A DNA stretch of 64,000 bases from Lysobacter sp. (GTDB taxonomy: Bacteria > Pseudomonadota > Gammaproteobacteria > Xanthomonadales > Xanthomonadaceae): NCBI GenBank assembly GCA_008015835.1, contig SSGH01000001.1, positions 1-64,000 on the forward strand. Direction: 5' to 3'. The translations under genes and the position numbers were made by a program. The notes beneath the pieces are model-generated. The model worked only from the letters and a program-made list of their open reading frames with translations. It made no database searches and had not been told where the DNA came from. Of this stretch, positions 30,416-41,518 are shown one piece after another (position 1 is the stretch's first letter; every line of letters begins with the position of its first letter).

Positions 30416-31045
30416 ATGCGTTCCGATGTCGCGCCTCTCCGTTCGCGCGTTCGCGCGGGCATCGTCGCCGTTGTCATGGCGTCGACGGTCTTCGCCTGCT
30501 CGGGGGTACAGGCGCAGCGCGACGCGACATCGGCGGCCCCGGCGGACGCATGCGCGGTGTCGGCTTACATCGTGCGCCCGGCCGAACCGGCGGTGCGCGC
30601 GACGCCGAATCGTTCCGGAGCCGTGGTCGGCCGTCTGAGAGCGGTGCGTTACGACGCGGACGACATCGAGGGCGCCGAGGTCGCCGTCGTCGACATCCGC
30701 AACGGCTGGGCGCGGATCGCAGCCGCCTCGGCCCGGAACGAGGCCGCTCACGACATCCCGGCCGGCTGGGTCGAAACGCGGCACCTGGGCTTCGTCCTGC
30801 AGACCGAAGCGGGCTTCGCGGCCCCAGACCCGGGCAGCGCGATGGTCTATTCGGCCGAAGATTGGATTCCCAGCGACCGGGTCGCCCGCTATCTCGGCTG
30901 CCGGGGCGAATGGCTGCATCTGACCGTCCGCGACGCGCGGGACCAGCGCCGCACCGGCTGGTTCCGGGGCGCCTGCGCCAACCAGCGCACCACCTGCGAC
31001 GGCACGTTCGGCGACCGCCGCCGCACCGACGCGGCCGCCGATTGA
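30416..31045 (+). CDS. Secreted SH3-like protein of unknown function
   Basis: A 209-aa protein with a signal peptide (about residues 1-35, AGIVAVVMASTVFACSGVQA). It is followed by an SH3-like beta region (YIVRPAEPAVRATPNRSGAVVG ... NGWARIAAAS ... GWVETRHLGF, about 50-125) and a Cys-containing C-terminal part (LGCRGEWLHLTV ... GWFRGACANQRTTCDG) that repeats the SH3-like pattern. This fits a periplasmic wall-associated protein. Four to five bases after a GGAGC ribosome site. Confidence 0.65.
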   Translation: MRSDVAPLRSRVRAGIVAVVMASTVFACSGVQAQRDATSAAPADACAVSAYIVRPAEPAVRATPNRSGAVVGRLRAVRYDADDIEGAEVAVVDIRNGWARIAAASARNEAAHDIPAGWVETRHLGFVLQTEAGFAAPDPGSAMVYSAEDWIPSDRVARYLGCRGEWLHLTVRDARDQRRTGWFRGACANQRTTCDGTFGDRRRTDAAAD

Positions 31046-31151
31046 GCCGGTTTTCCTGAACGCTGGACCTGCTTGCGAGGCACCCTGTCCGTTACGCCGG
31101 CTTGACAGCGACGGCCCGAACGTGACACCACTAAAAAAGGATCGCGATACG

Positions 31152-31173
31152 ACGCCCGGGCTCTCCCGGGCGT
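31152..31173. terminator. Hairpin between SH3-like gene and topA
   Basis: 9-bp arms ACGCCCGGG / CCCGGGCGT with a CTCT loop. There is no T run, so it may be a weak terminator or structured topA leader. Confidence 0.45.
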
Positions 31174-31278
31174 TGCCTTCTGTCCGGCCGCCCCCAGTTC
31201 GGCCCTCCATCGTCCGCCTTACCGCCCCCTGCCGCCCCACGTCCGGAGCGGCTTTTCCGGAAATCGTCCCCCCCCGAG

Positions 31279-33885
31279 ATGGCCAAAAATCTGCTTATCG
31301 TCGAGTCTCCGGCCAAGGCCAAGACGATCAATAAATACCTCGGCAAGGACTTCCACGTCCTGGCCTCGTACGGCCATGTCCGCGACTTGGTGCCCAAGGA
31401 AGGCGCGGTGGACCCCGCCCACGGCTTCGCCATGCGCTACGAGCTGATCGACAAGAACGAGAAGCACGTCGACGCCATCGCCAAAGCCGCCAAGGCCGCC
31501 GACCATCTGTATCTGGCGACCGACCCGGACCGCGAAGGCGAGGCGATCAGTTGGCATATCGCGGAAATCCTCAAGGAGCGCGGGCTGCTCGACGACAAAA
31601 CGCTGCATCGGGTGGTGTTCACCGAAATCACGCCGCGCGCGATCAAGGAAGCGATGGCCAAACCGCGTCAGATCGCCGCGCCGTTGGTGGACGCGCAACA
31701 GGCGCGCCGCGCGTTGGACTATCTGGTCGGCTTCAACCTGTCGCCGGTGCTGTGGCGCAAGGTGCAGCGCGGCCTGTCCGCCGGGCGCGTGCAATCGCCG
31801 GCGCTGCGCATGATCGTGGAGCGCGAGGAAGAGATCGAAGCCTTCGTCGCCCGCGAGTACTGGACGATCGAAGCGGAATGCGCGCATCCGACGCAGGCGT
31901 TCACCGCGAAGCTCACCAAACTCGACGGCAAGAAAGTCGAGCAGTTCACCGTCACCGACGGCGACAGCGCCGAAGCCGCGCGCAAGCGCATCGTCGCCGC
32001 CGCGCAGGGCGTGCTGCAGGTCACCGACGTCGCCAGCAAGGAGCGCAAGCGCCGCCCCGCGCCGCCGTTCACCACCTCCACCCTGCAGCAGGAAGCCTCG
32101 CGCAAACTCGGCTTCACCACCAAGCGCACGATGCAGGTGGCGCAGAAGCTGTACGAAGGCGTGGCCATCGGCGAGGAAGGCACGGTCGGCCTGATCAGCT
32201 ACATGCGTACCGACTCGGTGAGTTTGTCCGCCGAAGCCTTGAGCGAACTGCGCGACGTGATCGCGCGCGACTACGGCACCAAGGCGCTGCCCGACAAACC
32301 GAATTTCTACCAAACCAAATCCAAGAACGCGCAGGAAGCGCACGAAGCCGTGCGCCCGACCTCCGCGCTGCGCACGCCCGCGCAGATCTCGCGCTATCTC
32401 AGCGACGACGAACGCAAACTCTACGAATTGATCTGGAAACGCGCCGTCGCCTGCCAAATGGTGCCGGCCACGCTCAACACCGTCAGCGTCGACTTGGCCG
32501 CCGGCGGCGAGCACAGCTTCCGCGCCAGCGGCACCACGGTGGTCGATCCGGGCTTCCTGGCCGTCTACGAAGAAGGCAAGGACAGCAAGAACGACGACGA
32601 CGACGAGGGCCGCAAACTGCCGGCGATGAAGCCCGGCGAGCGCGTGCCGTTGGATCGCATCCACGCCGATCAGCATTTCACGCAGCCGCCGCCGCGCTTC
32701 ACCGAAGCGGCGCTGGTGAAGGCGCTGGAGGAATACGGCATCGGCCGTCCGTCGACCTACGCCTCGATCATCCAAACCCTGCTGTTCCGCAAGTACGTCG
32801 AGATGGAAGGCCGCAGCTTCCGGCCCAGCGACGTCGGCCGCGCGGTCAGCAAATTCCTCAGCGGCCACTTCAGCCGCTACGTCGACTACGACTTCACCGC
32901 GAAGATGGAGGACGAGCTCGACGCGGTGAGCCGCGGCGAAGAGGATTGGGTGCCGTTGATGGAGAAATTCTGGGCGCCGTTCAAAGAGCTGGTGGAAGAG
33001 AAGACCGAGTCGGTCGATCGCTCCGAAGCCACCGGCGCGCGCGAATTGGGCGTCGATCCGAAATCCGGCAAACCGGTCAGCGTGCGCCTCGGCCGCTACG
33101 GGCCGTACGCGCAGATCGGCGACAAAGACACCGACGAAAAGTTGGAGTTCGCCTCGCTGCGACCCGGCATGTCGATGCACACCATCACGCTGAACGAGGC
33201 GCTGGAGCTGTTCAAACTGCCGCGCAAACTCGGCCAGAGCGACGGCGAAGAAGTCAGCGTCGGCATCGGCCGCTTCGGGCCGTTCGCCAAGCGCGGCTCG
33301 ACCTACGCCTCGCTGAAGAAAGAGGACGACCCGTACACCATCGATTTGGCGCGCGCGGTGTTCTTGATCGAAGAGAAGGAAGAGATCGCGCGCAACCGCA
33401 TCATCAAATCCTTCCCGGGCAGCGAGATCGAAGTGCTGAACGGCCGCTTCGGCCCCTACATCAGCGACGGTAAGCTCAACGGCAAAATTCCGAAGGATCG
33501 CGAACCGAGTTCGCTGACGCTCGACGAAGTGACGCGCCTGCTGGAAGAGACCGGCAAGCCCGCGCGCAAAGGCTTCGGCGCCAAGAAAGCGGCGGCGAAG
33601 AAAGCGCCCGCGAAGAAAGCCTCGGGCGCGAAGCCGAAGGCGACCGCCGAGGCCGGCGCGCGCAAACCCGTCGCGAAAAAGACGACGACGAAAACGCCCG
33701 CCGCGAAGAAAGCCGCGAGCAAGACCGCGGCCAAGAAAACGGCCCCGAAGAAAGCCGCGCCCAAGAAAGCGGCGATGTTCGCGCATCCCGAGCCGGCGAA
33801 GTCGCTGCTCACGTCCAAGCCGATGGAAAACGCCGGCATGAAGCGCGTGATCAAGAAAGCCGCGAAAGACGACGCACCGTTCTGA
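31279..33885 (+). CDS. topA: DNA topoisomerase I
   Basis: An 868-aa type IA topoisomerase that relaxes negative supercoils. The TOPRIM domain is at the N-terminus (LLIVESPAKAKTINKYLG; DLYLATDPDREGEAISWH-type acidic triad at about 73-90). The active-site tyrosine is in GLISYMRTDS (about residue 313). RYGPYAQIG and GRFGPFAKRG repeats mark the C-terminal topoisomerase repeats. I see no CxxC zinc ribbons; residues from about 766 form a Lys/Ala/Pro-rich tail (KKAPAKKA-type) resembling histone H1, which probably gives non-specific DNA binding. ATG 31279 follows a GGAAATCG region without a strong Shine-Dalgarno sequence. Confidence 0.96.
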   Translation: MAKNLLIVESPAKAKTINKYLGKDFHVLASYGHVRDLVPKEGAVDPAHGFAMRYELIDKNEKHVDAIAKAAKAADHLYLATDPDREGEAISWHIAEILKERGLLDDKTLHRVVFTEITPRAIKEAMAKPRQIAAPLVDAQQARRALDYLVGFNLSPVLWRKVQRGLSAGRVQSPALRMIVEREEEIEAFVAREYWTIEAECAHPTQAFTAKLTKLDGKKVEQFTVTDGDSAEAARKRIVAAAQGVLQVTDVASKERKRRPAPPFTTSTLQQEASRKLGFTTKRTMQVAQKLYEGVAIGEEGTVGLISYMRTDSVSLSAEALSELRDVIARDYGTKALPDKPNFYQTKSKNAQEAHEAVRPTSALRTPAQISRYLSDDERKLYELIWKRAVACQMVPATLNTVSVDLAAGGEHSFRASGTTVVDPGFLAVYEEGKDSKNDDDDEGRKLPAMKPGERVPLDRIHADQHFTQPPPRFTEAALVKALEEYGIGRPSTYASIIQTLLFRKYVEMEGRSFRPSDVGRAVSKFLSGHFSRYVDYDFTAKMEDELDAVSRGEEDWVPLMEKFWAPFKELVEEKTESVDRSEATGARELGVDPKSGKPVSVRLGRYGPYAQIGDKDTDEKLEFASLRPGMSMHTITLNEALELFKLPRKLGQSDGEEVSVGIGRFGPFAKRGSTYASLKKEDDPYTIDLARAVFLIEEKEEIARNRIIKSFPGSEIEVLNGRFGPYISDGKLNGKIPKDREPSSLTLDEVTRLLEETGKPARKGFGAKKAAAKKAPAKKASGAKPKATAEAGARKPVAKKTTTKTPAAKKAASKTAAKKTAPKKAAPKKAAMFAHPEPAKSLLTSKPMENAGMKRVIKKAAKDDAPF

Positions 33886-34074
33886 ACCGCGCCGCCGCCG
33901 TCGCGCCGATCGGTGCGGCGGCGGCGATCTCCGTCGGGAACGCTCGATTGCGCCGGCATGGTCGGCGAGACATCGAACTTCGCTCGCACCTCGGCTGAAC
34001 CGCCACGGTCGGCACGATGGGCGGGGCTTCCGCCGCACCCGTTTCGATCGCATCATCGCCGGGGACTCCCCTCG

Positions 34075-34827
34075 ATGAACGCCGCCATGCGCCCCGCCAT
34101 GTACGCTCGGCCGTCATTCCCTTCGATGTCCTTCCTCGCGATCGCCGCCCTCCTCGGCGTCGGGACGGGATCGCCGCTGTCGGCGCGCGCGCAAACCGCC
34201 GCTGCACCCGACGACCGCCCGGTCGTGATCTATCGCTGCACCGACGCGCAGGGCCGCCTGAGCTTGCGCGATTCGCCCTGCCGCCCGGGCGAACGCCAGG
34301 ACATCCGGCGCATGGTGCGGCCAAAGGATGCGATCGTCAGCCGCGCGGCGCCGCACGACGCGATCCCCGCGCGCACGGCCGTCGCCGCGCCGCAGGTGAT
34401 CGTGCTGCGCACGCCGCAGCCGCTGTACGAATGCGCGGGCCCGGAGCACCGCTATCTCAGCGACACGCCCGAAGGCCGACTGCGCTGGGTGCCGAACCCG
34501 TACGCGTTCGCGCCCGCGCAGACGCCGCTCTACGACCCGTCGTACGGTTTCGTGCACGTGGGCCAGGAGGGCCTCTACGCCGGCTACGGCAACGCCGGGC
34601 CGTCGCATCGCCCGCCCGCGCACCCGCATCGCCCGTACGTCATCGACAACGGCGCCTGGGTGCGCGACACCTGCCGCGCGCTGCCGCAGACCGAGGCCTG
34701 CGCGCGTTTGCGCGAAGAGCGCGGCACGCTGGGCCGTCGCCGCTTCAACGCGCAGCAAAGCGAACGCATCGACATCGACCGCGAAGAGCGGCTGATCGAC
34801 ACCCGCATCGCGCAAGATTGCGGTTGA
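34075..34827 (+). CDS. Secreted DUF4124-type protein
   Basis: A 250-aa protein with signal peptide (about residues 14-40, FLAIAALLGVGTGSPLSARAQ). The DUF4124 motif VIYRCTDAQGRLSLRDSPC (about 52-70) is followed by a Pro/His/Tyr-rich middle and a C-terminal helical part with DTCRALPQTEACARLREERG. Periplasmic location expected; function unknown. Paralogous to the next gene, four bases downstream, so the pair probably arose by duplication. ATG 34075 has the correct signal peptide spacing. Confidence 0.78.
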   Translation: MNAAMRPAMYARPSFPSMSFLAIAALLGVGTGSPLSARAQTAAAPDDRPVVIYRCTDAQGRLSLRDSPCRPGERQDIRRMVRPKDAIVSRAAPHDAIPARTAVAAPQVIVLRTPQPLYECAGPEHRYLSDTPEGRLRWVPNPYAFAPAQTPLYDPSYGFVHVGQEGLYAGYGNAGPSHRPPAHPHRPYVIDNGAWVRDTCRALPQTEACARLREERGTLGRRRFNAQQSERIDIDREERLIDTRIAQDCG

Positions 34828-34831
34828 GGGC

Positions 34832-35461
34832 ATGGCCGTCGCGCGCACGCTGCGAGTACTGTGGCCGCTGGCGTTCGGCGCGTGCGTCGCCGCGGCCGCC
34901 GCCCCGCACGAGACCGTGATCTACCGCTGCACCGACCCGGCCGGGAACGTGACGCTGCAGAACGATCGGCCGTGCCCGAGCGGACATGCGCAGGAGATCC
35001 GCATGATCGGCACCGTGCCGACATCGCCCGCGCCCGCCATACCCACGGCCCCCGCGGCGCGCCCGCCCACGACGCCTACGCCGCAGCCGAAGCCCGCAGC
35101 GCCGAATGCCCCGGACGCGCCAGCTGCGACCACGCCCCGCAAGCCGCCGCCGGCCTTGTATCAATGCAAAACCTGGGACGACCGCGACTATCTGGGCGAA
35201 ACCGAAGAACCGGCGTCGAGTTGCGCGCCGCTGCGAACCGTCGGCATCGACGGCTCGCCCGATCTCGCCGCCGGCAGCGCCTGCGAAATGCGGCGCGACG
35301 AATGCGTCGCGATTGCGTCGGACGACCTCTGCCGCGCGTGGAAGCGCCGCGTCGACGAAGCCGAATTCCGCTGGAAGTTCGCCGGCAGCGGCAACGACGC
35401 GCGCAAAGCGGAGTACGAGCGCTTCGCGAAAATCTATCGGGACAGCGCCTGCGTGCGGTGA
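34832..35461 (+). CDS. Secreted DUF4124-type protein (paralogue)
   Basis: A 209-aa protein with a signal peptide (about residues 1-24, LWPLAFGACVAAAAAP) and the same VIYRCTDPAGNVTLQNDRPC start of the mature domain. A long Pro/Ala linker (about 60-108) precedes a C-terminal part with YQCKTWDDRDYLGETEEPAS, repeating the Cys-Trp pattern, and a KRRVDEAEFRWKF helix. Same strand, four bases after its paralogue. Unknown function. Confidence 0.78.
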   Translation: MAVARTLRVLWPLAFGACVAAAAAPHETVIYRCTDPAGNVTLQNDRPCPSGHAQEIRMIGTVPTSPAPAIPTAPAARPPTTPTPQPKPAAPNAPDAPAATTPRKPPPALYQCKTWDDRDYLGETEEPASSCAPLRTVGIDGSPDLAAGSACEMRRDECVAIASDDLCRAWKRRVDEAEFRWKFAGSGNDARKAEYERFAKIYRDSACVR

Positions 35462-35495
35462 AACTTTCGGTGGACCGTATGCGATCGCCATCGTG

Positions 35496-35537
35496 GCGAA
35501 TCGCGCTCAGCGAATCGCGCTTAGCGAATCGCGCTTA
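35496..35537. repeat. Three tandem 14-bp units
   Basis: GCGAATCGCGCTYA is repeated exactly three times (35496-35509, 35510-35523, 35524-35537) between the DUF4124 gene and the convergent protease gene. Confidence 0.8.
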
Positions 35538-35581
35538 GCGAAACCGGCCGGATGCGCCGGAACGACGACGCCAAAAACGAA

Positions 35582-35616
35582 ACGCGCCGGAGAGCGCATT
35601 GCCCTCTCCGGCGCGT
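35582..35616 (-). terminator. Terminator of the M4 protease gene
   Basis: 13-bp perfect arms ACGCGCCGGAGAG / CTCTCCGGCGCGT with a 9-nt loop. On the minus strand they are followed by TTTCGTTTTT, about 30 bases beyond the stop codon. Confidence 0.85.
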
Positions 35617-35643
35617 CGGTGTCGTCGTGACGTGCGAGTACGG

Positions 35644-37695
<2,052 letters not shown>

Positions 37696-37712
37696 CTACG
37701 AGGCACGATCGG

Positions 37713-39167
37713 TCAGGGAATCGCGCCCGTCGGGCAAGTAAACGTCGCGCTGCGCGTCGCCGACCCGTAAGCGTTGCTCACGGTGACGCTCACGGTGGGG
37801 CGCGAACCCGCGCTGCACGCGCCGCTGTAGACGCTGCCGCCCGAGCCGCTGGGCCAACGCACCGTCGCCGGCGTCGCGGAGCTGTACGCGATCTGGCACC
37901 AATAGGTGCCGCCGCCGCTGATGGTGTAATCGGGACAGACGAAACTCGTCACGCTCGGCGCCGTTCCGGGCATTTCCGGAATGAACAGCAAGCGATTGGG
38001 CGAACCCGCGCCCGCATTGATCACGACGTTCGGCGTGGCGGCGCCGACCAGCACGCTGCTCATCTGCGAAGGCGTCGTCGCCGGATAGAGGTTGATGTAG
38101 CGCGCGATCGCGCCCGCGACGTGCGGCGCAGCCATCGACGTGCCGCCGATCGTGGCCGATGCCGACGTGCCGGTGTGCCACGCGGAAGGAATCCTCTCGC
38201 CTGGCGCGAACACGTCCAGACACGGCCCATACGCGGAAGTGGGCGCTTTCGTATCGTTGGACGCCGTGGAACCGACCATGATCGCGCCGGGCAGACGCCC
38301 GGGCGAGAACTGACAGGCATCCACGTTCTGATTGCCCGCGGCCACCACCAGCGTTACGCCCGAATTGATCAGATTGGTCGCGGCGGTGTCGAGCGTCGGT
38401 TCGATCTGCGTAGCGTTGTAGCTCAGATTCGCGACCGCGGGCCCGATGCGATTCGTCGCGACCCAGTTCATGCCAGCGATCATGTTCGAAAGCGAAGCGA
38501 GTCCGCTGCAACCGGCGATGCGTACCGGATGGACGATCGCGTTCTTGGCCACGCCCCACGTCGTGCCGGCCGCGATACCGGCGACATGCGTACCATGGCC
38601 GTTGCAATCGCTCGTGCCCAAGCCATCGGCGATGAAGCTGACGCCATTGCCCATGCGGCCCGAGAACTGCGTATGACCGGTCAACACGCCGGTGTCGAGG
38701 ATGTAGACGTGCGGCCGAGTCGCGACGTTTTCGTAGGTGTAGGTGCCGCTGAGCGGCAATGCGTTTTGATCGATGCGGTCCAAGCCCCAGGGCGCGGCGG
38801 TTTGGGTCGCGCTCGGCGGCACCCAGCCGTCTTCCTGCACGTACGCGACGCGCGGGTCGGCGAGCAAACGCGCGAGCGCGGCGTCGTCGGCGCGCACCGC
38901 GAAACCGCGGAGCACGCGATCGAAACTTTGCGTCAGCGTGACCCGATGCGACGCGGCGATCGCGTTCGCCACGTCGCCGACGCGCGCGACGCGCGACGAT
39001 TCGTGCGCGAGCCGCGCCGCGCTGTCCTTGAGGACGACGATGTAGTGGCCTTCGATCGGCCGAGCGGCGGTGCGCAGTTCCGCGGCGAACGCCGACGGAA
39101 GCGCGACGGACAGGAGCGCGGCGGCGATCGCCGATGCGAGCGGAGCGTTACGGTGGTGCGTTGCCAT
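37713..39167 (-). CDS. Secreted S8 (subtilisin/proteinase K) serine protease with C-terminal module
   Basis: A 484-aa protein with a signal peptide (about residues 1-28), inhibitor I9 propeptide (about 38-115, [12 protein letters not shown] ... VAYVQEDG) and catalytic domain. The catalytic Asp is in YILDTGVL (about 158), His in NGHGTHVAG (about 192) and Ser in GGTSMAAPH (about 345). The last about 85 residues repeat the Cys-containing module of the upstream M4 protease ([16 protein letters not shown] ... [11 protein letters not shown]). Extracellular proteolysis is typical for these predatory or lytic bacteria. The ATG at 39165-39167 gives a proper signal peptide. Confidence 0.93.
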   Translation of the reverse strand: MATHHRNAPLASAIAAALLSVALPSAFAAELRTAARPIEGHYIVVLKDSAARLAHESSRVARVGDVANAIAASHRVTLTQSFDRVLRGFAVRADDAALARLLADPRVAYVQEDGWVPPSATQTAAPWGLDRIDQNALPLSGTYTYENVATRPHVYILDTGVLTGHTQFSGRMGNGVSFIADGLGTSDCNGHGTHVAGIAAGTTWGVAKNAIVHPVRIAGCSGLASLSNMIAGMNWVATNRIGPAVANLSYNATQIEPTLDTAATNLINSGVTLVVAAGNQNVDACQFSPGRLPGAIMVGSTASNDTKAPTSAYGPCLDVFAPGERIPSAWHTGTSASATIGGTSMAAPHVAGAIARYINLYPATTPSQMSSVLVGAATPNVVINAGAGSPNRLLFIPEMPGTAPSVTSFVCPDYTISGGGTYWCQIAYSSATPATVRWPSGSGGSVYSGACSAGSRPTVSVTVSNAYGSATRSATFTCPTGAIP

Positions 39168-39569
39168 GCGATGTCGTCCTTGCGTGTTGGAGTGCGGGGA
39201 TCGTCGTCTGCGTCGGAAGGCGCGAGACAGAAGGCGCGTTCCGGCGCGATATCGCTTCGGCGGAATTCGCCGTCGCCGCCGTCGATATCGACCGTCGCGC
39301 CGTGCGCAAATCGCGTTCGGCCGAATCGCCGTCGCCGACGCGAACGATTGTTCGGCGATCGAGAAGCGTCGGCCGCGAACGGCGTCCATGCGCATCGCGC
39401 CCGATGCGATATCGAATCGTCATCATGCCCAGATCGCGTCGCACCGACTGCGACATCGCGCACAGCCGCGCCGCTCGGGGCGAACACGGGCGCGTGCACG
39501 CACGCCCGCGGGTCTCGGATCGATCGCGCGTCGATCACGCATCGATCGCGCATCGATGTCGCGAGACCG
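39168..39569. other. Structured gene-free stretch
   Basis: No gene seen. It is rich in CGATCGCG-type words. An inverted repeat GGTCTCG (39511-39517) / CGAGACC (39562-39568) encloses further complementary CGATCGCGCG segments and could form a terminator for the small secreted protein gene that ends at 39570 on the minus strand. Confidence 0.45.
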
Positions 39570-39902
39570 TTACTCGCTCAAGCACATGCCGCGAGCGCCG
39601 TCGATGGCGACCATGCGTCGCCCGTTCCAGCGATACAGCGTGACTTCGAAAATGCCGTACGCATCGCAATGCGCGGTGAAGCTCACGCCGCCCCACTGCG
39701 AAGCGCCGGTGCTGTCGACCCAGTACAGAATATCGTCGGGCAAGGGCGTGTAGCTGGTGCTGCATTGATACGTATCCATCGAACCCGAAGCCGGGTTGTA
39801 AGCGCAGTTGAGCGCCATCGCGGGGGCCGCGAACGCGCCCGCGGCCAACACGACGCCGGCCGCCAGCGCGCGACGAACGAAACGTTGCGAGTAAGACTTC
39901 AT
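39570..39902 (-). CDS. Small secreted protein related to the protease C-terminal module
   Basis: A 110-aa protein with a signal peptide (about residues 1-30, ALAAGVVLAAGAFAAPAMA) and a mature part with four cysteines. The segment CSTSYTPLPDDILYW aligns without gaps with [15 protein letters not shown] in the C-terminal module of the M4 protease two genes away. The preceding cysteine is 14 residues upstream (13 in the protease), so it appears to be a stand-alone relative of that module. AGGAGAG precedes ATG 39900-39902. Function unknown; inhibitor, targeting factor or decoy are possible. Confidence 0.75.
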   Translation of the reverse strand: MKSYSQRFVRRALAAGVVLAAGAFAAPAMALNCAYNPASGSMDTYQCSTSYTPLPDDILYWVDSTGASQWGGVSFTAHCDAYGIFEVTLYRWNGRRMVAIDGARGMCLSE

Positions 39903-39965
39903 CACGAACTCTCCTAGGTTGATTGTCGGGTGTCGCGACGCGCGCCGATCGAACGGCGGCGTTCG

Positions 39966-39989
39966 CGCGCGAGTGCGCCTACTCGCGCG
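39966..39989. repeat. 9-bp inverted repeat
   Basis: CGCGCGAGT / ACTCGCGCG with a 6-nt loop, in the otherwise empty 39903-40179 interval between the small secreted protein and the SDR gene. It may be a weak terminator of the SDR gene. Confidence 0.45.
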
Positions 39990-40179
39990 AGCCCGATGCG
40001 AATCCATTCGACGCGCGCCGCGACCGATGCAGACTAGACGCGCACCGACATACGCCGAAGTGCGCAACGTCATCGTGACTTGCGGAAGAACCGTGGCGCA
40101 TCGAAGAGAACACGATCGGCAAAGCCGCGCGTCGTTGCGCGCACGCGGACCGGACATCGCGATGCGTCTCGTCGCGGAA

Positions 40180-40956
40180 TCAGAACCCGTAGCGCAGGAA
40201 GCCGCCGTCCACCGCGATGCATTCGCCGGTGACGTAACTCGATGCGGGCAAACACAGGAACGCGACCGCGGCCGCGACCTCTTCCGGTTCGCCGATGCGG
40301 CCCATCGGCGTGCGCAGCAGCACTTCGTCCAGATAATCCGGATCGGCGAGCTTGCCGGAGGTGCGGCGCGTGCGGATGTACCACGGTGCGACCGCATTCA
40401 CGCGCACGCCGTCTTCGGCCCACTCCACCGCGAGATTGCGCGTCATCTGATGCATCGCGGCCTTGCTCATGCCGTAGGGCGCGCCGCTGCGCACGTGCGT
40501 CTCGCCCGACACGCTGCCGACGTTGACGATGCACGACGCCGCATGTTTGGTCAGCAGCGGATACGCGCCGCGCGCCAGTTCGAACGCGGCGAACAGATTG
40601 ACCTCGAAAATGCCGCGCCACTCGTCTTCGTTGTACTCGTTCGCCGGCTTGGTGACGTTTCCGCCGGCGTTGTTGACGAGAATATTGAGCCCTTCGCCGA
40701 GATCTTCCACCCAATCCAACAAGTCGGCCCGCTGCGCATCGTCGGCCACATCGGCGACGCGCGTGCGCACTTCGCCGTCGGGAAACTCCTCTTCCAACTC
40801 GCGACGTACGCCGTCCAAACCGTCGGCTTGCCGCGCGGCGATCAATACGCGCGCGCCGAATCCGAGCAGTTCGCGCGCGATGGCGCGGCCGATGCCCGCG
40901 CTGCCGCCGGTGACGAGCGCGAGTTGTCCGTCGAGACGCCAACGCTGCGGATCCAT
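40180..40956 (-). CDS. Short-chain dehydrogenase/reductase (tropinone reductase-like)
   Basis: A 258-aa NAD(P)-dependent oxidoreductase. The cofactor loop is [13 protein letters not shown] (about residues 15-27), NNAGGN is at about 92, the catalytic serine is in VNVGSVSG and the Tyr-x3-Lys in YGMSKAAM (about 160-167). [13 protein letters not shown] and the C-terminal [11 protein letters not shown] are typical of classical SDRs. The sequence resembles tropinone reductase-like members, but the substrate cannot be stated. ATG 40954-40956 is used; an upstream ATG four codons away is also possible. Confidence 0.9.
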   Translation of the reverse strand: MDPQRWRLDGQLALVTGGSAGIGRAIARELLGFGARVLIAARQADGLDGVRRELEEEFPDGEVRTRVADVADDAQRADLLDWVEDLGEGLNILVNNAGGNVTKPANEYNEDEWRGIFEVNLFAAFELARGAYPLLTKHAASCIVNVGSVSGETHVRSGAPYGMSKAAMHQMTRNLAVEWAEDGVRVNAVAPWYIRTRRTSGKLADPDYLDEVLLRTPMGRIGEPEEVAAAVAFLCLPASSYVTGECIAVDGGFLRYGF

Positions 40957-41034
40957 GGCTCCACCCACCGGTCGGGAAAAGCGTAGGATACGCCGACGCC
41001 TCGGCGTGAGGCATGCGTTCGACGGAGATCCGCC

Positions 41035-41304
41035 ATGACACGATTGTTCGCCGTTGTCCGTCTATCGTGCGCGTTGGCGCTGTGCGCGGCGCTGCTCGCG
41101 TGCTCCAAACCGAAAGTCCCCGAACAGGACGTGCCGCCCGCGCCGCAGTCGGACGCCGCGACGGCCGCGCCCGCCGCGCAATCGCCGACGACGCTCACCG
41201 AAGCGATCCATCGGCCGATCGACGACGCCAAGGCCACCCGCAAAGCGACCGAAGACGCCGCGGTGGAGCAACGCCGCGCGATCGACGCGGCGACCGACGA
41301 ATAA
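41035..41304 (+). CDS. Small lipoprotein
   Basis: An 89-aa protein with a lipoprotein signal peptide ending in the lipobox ALLAC (Cys at about residue 23), followed by a Pro/Ala-rich stretch and a charged helix ([20 protein letters not shown]). Outer-membrane anchoring is expected because the +2 residue is Ser. Function unknown. Confidence 0.75.
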   Translation: MTRLFAVVRLSCALALCAALLACSKPKVPEQDVPPAPQSDAATAAPAAQSPTTLTEAIHRPIDDAKATRKATEDAAVEQRRAIDAATDE

Positions 41305-41456
41305 TCCTTCACGAGCGCGGCGTTTCCGCGCGTAATCTCGACACCTGTCTCGACGCGCATCTCGCACGTATTCCACAACCGGCATCGCGCGCGATCGACA
41401 TACGCGGCAGAACCTTCGATGCCGCATCGCCGATGGTCTTCGGCGGCCCTGAACGA

Positions 41457-41482
41457 CGACGCCCGGCTTTCGCCGGGCGTCG
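41457..41482. terminator. Hairpin between convergent lipoprotein and sppA genes
   Basis: 11-bp perfect arms CGACGCCCGGC / GCCGGGCGTCG with a TTTC loop, shared by the two converging transcription units. T runs are poor on both sides. Confidence 0.6.
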
Positions 41483-41518
41483 CTTCGTACGGGAATCGCG
41501 GATCGATGCGTCGTCGGA

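Noticed and set aside
31219-34056. 945-codon open frame antisense to topA
   Set aside because: It is the mirror of topA codon bias in G+C-rich DNA; it is repetitive in Arg/Gly/Ala and has no recognisable domain.
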